Source of the DNA: Caribbeanibacter sp964518305
GTDB taxonomy: Bacteria > Gemmatimonadota > Gemmatimonadetes > Palauibacterales > Palauibacteraceae
Direction: 5' to 3'
Assembly (NCBI GenBank): GCA_964518305.1
Contig: CAZFDK010000007.1
Location: 1 to 64,000 of the forward strand
DNA: 64,000 nt
The notes beneath the pieces are model-generated. The model was not told the origin of the DNA, searched no databases, and worked only from the letters and a program-made list of their open reading frames with translations. Position 1 is the first letter of the stretch. Each line of letters begins with the position of its first letter. Both the position numbers and the translations under genes were made by a program. This document shows positions 58,880-64,000 of this stretch, one piece after another.

Positions 58880-59509
58880 TCAGAGGCCGATCCCGAATCC
58901 CACGGCCGCGCTGCTCCCCACCGTCACGCCGAACCGCAGGCGCCAGCCCTCCTCGAAGACCACGTCGGCGCCCAGGTCCAGGTCGAAATTGAGCTCGGCC
59001 TCGTCGCCGGGCCCTCCCGGCGGATCGTCGCGCACGAAGAGGTCCACCGCCAGCCGGGGATGCGCGTAGGGAAGGAGCGCGTACCCCTCCATCGGGATCT
59101 CCTGGCCCAGCGTGATTCCCGCCGGGACCCGGATGCGGGCGCTGTTGCGGTCCGGCACCGTCCCGACGCCCATACCGCTGGTCCAGGCCACCGCCACCGG
59201 TGCGTCCGCCCCGCTGGCCACCAGGCTCTGCTCGATCTCGACCCCTCCCAGCAGCGCCAGGTCAGCCGTGATCTCCCCGGCCCCGGCCCGGAGGCCGAGG
59301 TCGAGGTCCGAGCCGGGCATCCTCCAGGTCGCCAGGGCCGCCACGTCCGCGCCCGGGTCGTCGCCCGGCGCCAGAGAGATGGCATAGAAGCCGAGCCCCT
59401 GTTCGGAGCCCGGCGGCCGGAAGCTCGGGGCGTCGTAGACCTGCGCGGTAGCGGCCGCGGGAGAGAAGGCCAGGATCGCCGCCAGCAGTGGCGTCAGGCG
59501 TCGGAGCAT
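58880..59509 (-). CDS. secreted beta-rich protein, putative outer-membrane barrel
   Basis: This 209-residue protein has a signal peptide (LAAILAFSPAAATAQ) and then alternating hydrophobic strands (GLGFYAISLAPGDDPGADVA, LGLRAGAGEITADLALLGGV, APVAVAWTSGMGVGTVPDRN, FDLDLGADVVFEEGWRLRFG) ending in a short strand GFGIGL with a terminal hydrophobic residue, as outer-membrane barrels do. No family is recognised. It is convergent with the QseG-like gene. Confidence 0.62.
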   Translation of the reverse strand: MLRRLTPLLAAILAFSPAAATAQVYDAPSFRPPGSEQGLGFYAISLAPGDDPGADVAALATWRMPGSDLDLGLRAGAGEITADLALLGGVEIEQSLVASGADAPVAVAWTSGMGVGTVPDRNSARIRVPAGITLGQEIPMEGYALLPYAHPRLAVDLFVRDDPPGGPGDEAELNFDLDLGADVVFEEGWRLRFGVTVGSSAAVGFGIGL

Positions 59510-59564
59510 CGTCGGTCCTTCCTCTCGAGTTCGTCCTCGGCGCCTTCCACGGGATCAGGGGGGA

Positions 59565-60266
59565 TCAGGAGGAGTCGTCCGGGGAGTCCCACTCGATGTA
59601 GATCGTAGCGCCGGGAAGACGGAGCTCGCGAGCGCCCGTCGGCGTGTCGGCGTCCGTCACGGTGGATCGGACACACTCGGCCCGTCGAATTCGCCCCGTA
59701 TCGAGCCCTCCGTGCTGCCGCAGGCGTTGGACCACTTCACGGGCCCGGCGGCGTTCCGGCCCGGTGCCGCAGGCTGGCCGCGTCCCGTCGAGGGTCCCCA
59801 GGACGGAGACGGACGGCGAAGGGTAGTAGCGCCGGGCCAGATTGGCGATCCGACGGACGGGCCCGACCGCTTCCTCCCCGTCCTCGCGGTTCGGGACGGA
59901 AGGCGGGTACGGGAGCTCGAACCGCAGTCCCGATTCGACGCGCTGGACGCGGACGTCATAGCGGATCCGGAGGCGCGTGATCGCCGCCCGGAACTGCTGT
60001 GACCGGATCCGGAGGGAGTCCAGCTTCGTCGCCAGCGGTCCCGCGTGGAGGTCGGGCGTCGAGTCCACCGCCACCGTGTCGGGCACGCCTGCCGTGTCGC
60101 GAGCCTGGAACGCAGCGCCGGCTGAGCGGGGCACCGCCAGCGCCACGGCCCCGGCGGCGCACAGGATCCCCAGTATCAGGATCGGGCGGACGGCGCGTGC
60201 CCTCCTGTGCCTCGGTGGCGCAGGCCGAAGGCGTTGCCGGCCGGTGCGCGGGGTGTGATTAGGCAT
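59565..60266 (-). CDS. divergent OmpA-like protein with N-terminal membrane helix
   Basis: This 233-residue protein has one N-terminal hydrophobic helix (about residues 23-45, ILILGILCAAGAVALAV). The C-terminal 130 residues have an OmpA-like order: GPVRRIANLARRYYPSPSVS, VLGTLDGTRPACGTGPERRR, AREVVQRLRQHGGLDTGRIR and final TIYIEWDS. The key peptidoglycan-binding Asp/Arg positions are only partly kept, so binding is uncertain. The start overlaps the end of the OmpA remnant upstream. Confidence 0.5.
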   Translation of the reverse strand: MPNHTPRTGRQRLRPAPPRHRRARAVRPILILGILCAAGAVALAVPRSAGAAFQARDTAGVPDTVAVDSTPDLHAGPLATKLDSLRIRSQQFRAAITRLRIRYDVRVQRVESGLRFELPYPPSVPNREDGEEAVGPVRRIANLARRYYPSPSVSVLGTLDGTRPACGTGPERRRAREVVQRLRQHGGLDTGRIRRAECVRSTVTDADTPTGARELRLPGATIYIEWDSPDDSS

Positions 60267-60492
60267 CGTCTCCGGTGAACTCCACGTCGACGGTGGTCCG
60301 GCGGTAGGGGACGCTCCCTTCACCGGGCCCCCCGGCGTCGGGACGGACGAGGCCGGACTCGCCGTAACCCACGACGGAGGCGACCCGATCGACGGTGACC
60401 GTCGTGGACGACACCGCCCGAAGCAGCATGGAGGTCCTCCTGGTCGCGAGTCCGGCCGTGAGTGTCCCGTGCTCGAGGACTGCAGGGGAGCA
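60259..60492 (-). pseudogene. truncated OmpA C-terminal domain
   Basis: The frame reads LATRRTSMLLRAVSS, TVDRVASVVGYGESGLVRPD and YRRTTVDVEFTG, matching the second half of an OmpA/Pal peptidoglycan-binding domain (S-x-R-R-A ... V-x-x-x-R-x-x-V-x-G-Y-G-E ... R-R-x-x-x-x-F). The first half of the domain and any export signal are missing upstream. An ATG at 60429 with AGGAGG before it could give a 56-residue product. It is most likely a gene remnant. Confidence 0.55.
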
Positions 60493-60923
60493 ACCACCGT
60501 ACCCCGGGAGTGTGTACGTTTCTATATATGTGACTGATAGCAGGTTGACTATAGTTATATGAGGCGACGCATCAGGATTGTGATTCGACCTGACCGGCAA
60601 CTTCTTCCCGCGAAAGGTCCGCGCCTTCGGGACTTTCTCCGGTCCCACCCCGCAAGTGGTGTCCAACTGCTCCGGCCGGACGGCGGATCGAGGGGGCGCT
60701 TGACGCCGGCGTGATGCCCGGGGCGTTCGTATTGGCGAGCCCTCGTCCCCGGGAGGTGAACCTGCCGGACCCGAACTGGGTGAGGGCGAGGAAGACTCGA
60801 CGGGCTCCGGGGAGAGCCGGCGTGCGTCACCGGGCCCGGCACTGCCGCTGGTGGCGCGCTCGATATCGAAGATGCCGTAAATAGGTCCAGGCGAGCTGTC
60901 ACGGATCAGTCACGGGAGTCTGA
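60493..60923. other. intergenic region with an AT-rich patch
   Basis: 60510-60560 is markedly AT-rich (contains CTATATATG and CTATAGTTATATG), which could supply promoters in either direction. The rest is GC-rich and I see no supported gene. The HlyD-type gene at 60924 has its own weak ribosome binding site. Confidence 0.45.
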
Positions 60924-62123
60924 ATGGGCCGAGGAGCCAGGATCGCGGGCGCCGTCGCCGTTCCCGCCGTCGGACTCTTCGGTACGTGGCTCCTCTGGCC
61001 GGATGCCGGAGCCGGCGGCGCGGGCGGAGCCCGGGTCGAGGACGGCGTCCGCCGCAAGGCGGAAGCCGTGGCCGGTGGCGGCGACGGCGGGCCCGCCACG
61101 GCGATCCCCGTCGACGGCGCCCGCGTCCGGCGGGACACCTTCGTCCTCTGGGTCACCGCCCGGGGAGAGACGTCGGCACGGCAGGCCGCCACGGTCTCCT
61201 CCCGGCTGCAGGGGGAGGTAGAGGCCGTGGTGGCGGAGGAGGGACAGCCCGTCCAGCGGGGCCAGGTCCTGGTCCGCCTGGGCTCCACAGACGTCCGGTT
61301 GGACCTGGAGGAGGCGCGGGCGTCCGTGGACAAGGCCCGTGCGCAGTTCCGGTCCATGACCCTCACCGACGGTGAGCTCACGAGCGACTCGCTTCGGCGG
61401 CAGCGCCGGGAGCAGGCCCGGGTGCGGAGCGGTCTCGCGTCGGCGCGCGTGAGCCTGGAGCGGCAGCGGAGCCGGCTCGAGGCGACCCGGGTCCGGGCCC
61501 CCTTCGACGGCCAGGTGGCGAGCGTGGCGGTCTCGGCGGGCGACCGCATCTCGACCGGCGACTCGCTGCTGGCGGTGGTGGACCTGTCGCGGTCCCTCGT
61601 CGACGTCCGGGTGCTGGAGAGCGAGCTGCCCGCCGTAGAGGTCGGTCGCCGGGTGGAGGCCCGCATCGCGGCCTACCCGAACCGGAACCTCGAGGGACGG
61701 GTGGTGAGCGTGAACCCGGTGGTCGACGCGGAGTCGAACACGGCCCGGGTCACGGTTTCCCTGGAGAACCCTCGCGCGCGAATCGTCCCCGGCATGCATG
61801 CCAGCGTCCGCATCGCGAGCCGTCTCCGCCGGGGACGGACCATCGTCCCGCAGCGGGCCATCGTAGAGCGGGACCGCCGCGAGGTGGTCTTCGTCTTCGC
61901 CCCGTCGGACTCCGATCCTGCGGCCGGCAGGGCACGGTGGCGGTACGTCTCCACGGGGCTGGAGAACGACCGCTTCGTGGAGATCGTGCCCGGAGAGGAG
62001 ACCGAGACGCTGGAGCCGGGCGAGGTCGTGCTGACGGAGGGACATCCGACGCTGGCCCACGACGCGCGCGTCCGCCTCAGGAACGCGGATTCGCTCGCGG
62101 TGGGGGAGGGGGGGGACCGATGA
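60924..62123 (+). CDS. RND efflux periplasmic adaptor (HlyD/AcrA family)
   Basis: This 399-residue protein has an N-terminal membrane anchor (about residues 7-25), a split lipoyl/barrel-sandwich domain (ATVSSRLQGEVEAVVAEEGQ PVQRGQ; closing half RVRAPFDGQVASVAVSAGDR), a coiled-coil hairpin (about 128-185) and a beta-barrel (VDVRVLESELPAVEVGRRVE). It bridges the TolC channel and RND pump encoded next. The ATG overlap with the TolC-type gene shows one operon. Confidence 0.92.
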   Translation: MGRGARIAGAVAVPAVGLFGTWLLWPDAGAGGAGGARVEDGVRRKAEAVAGGGDGGPATAIPVDGARVRRDTFVLWVTARGETSARQAATVSSRLQGEVEAVVAEEGQPVQRGQVLVRLGSTDVRLDLEEARASVDKARAQFRSMTLTDGELTSDSLRRQRREQARVRSGLASARVSLERQRSRLEATRVRAPFDGQVASVAVSAGDRISTGDSLLAVVDLSRSLVDVRVLESELPAVEVGRRVEARIAAYPNRNLEGRVVSVNPVVDAESNTARVTVSLENPRARIVPGMHASVRIASRLRRGRTIVPQRAIVERDRREVVFVFAPSDSDPAAGRARWRYVSTGLENDRFVEIVPGEETETLEPGEVVLTEGHPTLAHDARVRLRNADSLAVGEGGDR

Positions 62124-63571
62124 CAGTCGTCGACTCGGCGACGCCCGCCCGCGTCGCCGCGGCTTCCCTGCTGGCGTCGCTGGCGGTCGCCGGATCGCCG
62201 ATCGCGGGAGTCGCCGGGGCGGCGCACGGGGACGCGGTCCACGAGACGGCGCTCCCCGGCGACGCGGCGCGTGACACGCTGACCCTGGACGAGGCGGTGC
62301 GCATCGGCCTCGACGAGGACCCGGACATCCGGGTGGAGCAGGCGAACCGGGAAGCGACGGCCGCCCAACGCCTGGCGGACTACGGGGCCTTCCTGCCGAG
62401 TCTGAGCGCGGGCGCCTCGTTCCGGCGCTCGGACTTCACCACCGTGACCTTCCGCGCCCCGGAGGGGGCCTCGCGGCGACTGGAGGAGCCCGAGTCCGGG
62501 ATCGTCAAGTCGAGCTCCCAGTCTCTGGGGCTGAGCTGGACGCTCCTGGAGGGAGGCCGTCGTCTCGCCGACTGGAAGGCCGGCGGAGCGCAGATCGCGG
62601 CCGCCGGACACCGGGTGTCCTGGGCCGAGCGGCAGACGGTGGCGGACGTGCGCGTCGCCTACCTGGGGGCGCTGCAGCGGCGGGCCTTGGTGGACGTGGC
62701 GCGGCGCCGGCTGCAGGCCCGTCGCCGCGACCTGCGGCTGGCGCGGAAGCGGTACGCCATCGCCGACGCGGACCGGTCGGAGATCCTGGGAGCCCGGAGC
62801 GACACGCTGGACGCCCGGATGCGGCTTCTGGACGCCCGGCAGCAGGCACGCGTCCAGGTGCGCCGGCTCCGCACCGCTATGGGCCTGGAGGAATCGCGCC
62901 TCTCCGCCGCGACGCCCCTCACCCCGATCGGGGAGCTGCCCGGCCCGGACACCCTGGTCGTGGAGCGGCTCGTCCGGCGGGCCGCCCGCACGCACCCGGA
63001 GATCGAGGCTCTGGAAGCCGAGGCCCGCGCTGCGTCCGCCGACCTGTGGGCGGCCCGGGCGACCTACCTGCCCACGGTGAACCTCGGCTACTCCCTCGGG
63101 CGGAGCGAGCAGCTGGGACGCGGGGGGAGCTCCTTCGTCCTCGATCCTGCGAACGACAACCGGAGCCTCTCGCTCAGCGTGTCTTGGGACCTCTTCGGCG
63201 GCTTTCAGCGTGAGCAGCAGCGTGCCCGAGCGTCGTCGACGCTCCGACGGACGGGCGCCCGACGTGCGAAGCGGCGCATGGAGGTGGCCGCCACCGTCCG
63301 GAATCGCGTCGAGGAGCTCCGGCGGCGTCGGGAGCGGCTGACGCTGATCCGCCGGAAGCTGGAGGTGGCGCGCCAGCGGATGGAGCTCATGCGGGGGCGA
63401 TTCCGGCTCGGCGACGTGAGTTACCTGGAGCTGCAGCGGGTGATCGAGCGGCTCGACGACGCCCAGCGGGAGCGCATCGACGAGCGCTACGCCTACCTCA
63501 CGGCGTGGGCCGAGCTGGAGCGGGTGACGGGCCCGGTCCCCGGGGAGGAGGCTCCGGGCGGAGCCCCGTGA
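62120..63571 (+). CDS. TolC-family outer-membrane efflux protein
   Basis: This 483-residue protein has a signal peptide and two repeats of the TolC helical pattern (LTLDEAVRIGLDEDPDIRVE, LPSLSAGASFRRSD, SWTLLEGGRRLADWKAG; then LVRRAARTHPEIEALEAEAR, YLPTVNLGYSLG, SWDLFGGFQREQQRARA). It forms the outer-membrane duct of the pump. The ATG overlaps the adaptor stop, and the RND gene starts over its stop. Confidence 0.92.
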   Translation: MTVVDSATPARVAAASLLASLAVAGSPIAGVAGAAHGDAVHETALPGDAARDTLTLDEAVRIGLDEDPDIRVEQANREATAAQRLADYGAFLPSLSAGASFRRSDFTTVTFRAPEGASRRLEEPESGIVKSSSQSLGLSWTLLEGGRRLADWKAGGAQIAAAGHRVSWAERQTVADVRVAYLGALQRRALVDVARRRLQARRRDLRLARKRYAIADADRSEILGARSDTLDARMRLLDARQQARVQVRRLRTAMGLEESRLSAATPLTPIGELPGPDTLVVERLVRRAARTHPEIEALEAEARAASADLWAARATYLPTVNLGYSLGRSEQLGRGGSSFVLDPANDNRSLSLSVSWDLFGGFQREQQRARASSTLRRTGARRAKRRMEVAATVRNRVEELRRRRERLTLIRRKLEVARQRMELMRGRFRLGDVSYLELQRVIERLDDAQRERIDERYAYLTAWAELERVTGPVPGEEAPGGAP

Positions 63572-64000
63572 ACCGGGCGCTTCCGTCCTTCTCGGCCCGG
63601 CGGCCCGTGGCCACGGCGATGCTCTTCCTGGGCATCGCCCTCGTGGGGACGGTCTCCCTCACGCGGCTGCCGGTGAACCTCCTCCCCGACGTCTCGTTCC
63701 CCACGCTCGTCGTCTCCACCGACTACCCGGACGCGGCCCCGGCGGAGGCGGAGCGCTACGTGAGCGTCCCCATCGAGGAGGGGCTGGCCCAGGTGGGGGG
63801 CGTGCGGGAGGTGACCTCCCGCTCCCGGCAGGGCCACTCCCTCGTGAGGCTCACCTTCGCCTGGGGCACGGACATGCAGTTCGCGGCGCTCGACGTCCGC
63901 GAGCGGCTGGACGGGCTCCGGACCTCGCTCCCGGAGTCCTCCGGGCGGCCCACGATCCTCCGCACGGATCCGTCGGAGGATCCGGTGCTGACCCTGGCCC
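63568..64000 (+). CDS. RND efflux transporter, N-terminal part (runs off the window)
   Basis: The first 144 residues are visible: N-terminal helix SARRPVATAMLFLGIALVGT, then LPVNLLPDVSFPTLVVSTDY and PDAAPAEAERYVSVPIEEGL, which is the conserved start of AcrB/MdtB/CzcA-type pumps (L-P-V-x-x-L-P-x-x-x-x-P). The GTG start overlaps the TolC stop (GTGA). The substrate class cannot be told from this part. Confidence 0.93.
   Translation, partial: MNRALPSFSARRPVATAMLFLGIALVGTVSLTRLPVNLLPDVSFPTLVVSTDYPDAAPAEAERYVSVPIEEGLAQVGGVREVTSRSRQGHSLVRLTFAWGTDMQFAALDVRERLDGLRTSLPESSGRPTILRTDPSEDPVLTLA

Noticed and set aside
60559..60714. A 51-codon plus-strand frame starting in the AT-rich patch
   Set aside because: Its start codon lies in the AT-rich element with no Shine-Dalgarno sequence, and codon use is unlike the neighbours.
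1..64000. CRISPR arrays, insertion sequences, integrases, phage genes
   Set aside because: No regularly spaced repeats, no transposase or integrase motifs and no terminal inverted repeats were seen.

Overview
The window is uniformly very GC-rich with G/C-ending codons, acidic proteins and many GTG starts. It encodes a diderm envelope: Mla lipid transport, LptE, LpxH, separate heptose kinase and cytidylyltransferase modules, a TolC/HlyD/RND pump and an OmpA-like protein. It also has HemQ (coproporphyrin-dependent heme route), an aa3-type oxidase, tmRNA and a selenocysteine tRNA. This fits a high-GC Gram-negative bacterium; the mixture resembles Gemmatimonadota, but that is inference, since no rRNA lies in the window. 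A run of ten N at 36663-36672 shows that it comes from a draft assembly, and several single-base frameshifts may be assembly errors.

Layout. 1-2.3 kb: ferredoxin end, ECF sigma factor, GAF-like protein, tmRNA with terminator. 2.3-12.1 kb: greA, mlaEFD (minus strand), heptose kinase, ridA, selC, lpxH, thioesterase, two lipoproteins including LptE, and a cation/proton antiporter. 12.2-16.8 kb: hemC, a fused heptose cytidylyltransferase/RdgB frame, heme O synthase, hemQ. 17-21 kb: tRNA-Pro, a DUF190 remnant and a CnrYXH-like operon (ECF sigma, anti-sigma, His/Met-rich periplasmic proteins). 21.5-23.5 kb (minus): ArsR-rhodanese regulator, BshB1-like deacetylase, a frameshifted gene and a short DsrE protein, preceded by an AT-rich operator-like region. 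23.5-24.7 kb: a decayed gene and a candidate structured RNA. 24.7-28.7 kb: two CBS-domain proteins, a sulfotransferase-like protein, an HmuY-like protein and small membrane proteins.

The most unusual region is 28.8-49.3 kb. A tightly overlapping operon encodes an Mrp-type ATPase, a zinc-ribbon protein ending in a PCP_red domain (the C-terminal domain of dark protochlorophyllide reductase BchB/ChlB), a ferredoxin and an ABC-2 exporter. After a terminator follow a 734-residue double universal-stress protein with two more PCP_red segments, a radical SAM/SPASM protein ending in a fourth, a CydA-like membrane protein with no CydB, three c-type cytochrome proteins with five CxxCH sites (one with an ethylbenzene-dehydrogenase-like heme domain), a cupredoxin lipoprotein, and a complete aa3 oxidase with a CtaB-CtaM(DUF420) fusion and three small membrane proteins. 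I read this as one respiratory module: an unusual quinol-to-cytochrome c step feeding the oxidase, together with an uncharacterised cofactor or assembly system marked by PCP_red domains.

49.4-64 kb is more conventional: an O-methyltransferase, a PLP decarboxylase, an MlrC-like protein, a stand-alone 5'-3' exonuclease, YjbQ, a sigma-54 response regulator/kinase/lipoprotein trio resembling GlrR/GlrK/QseG, an OmpA-like protein beside a truncated OmpA remnant, and an RND efflux operon that runs off the right edge.
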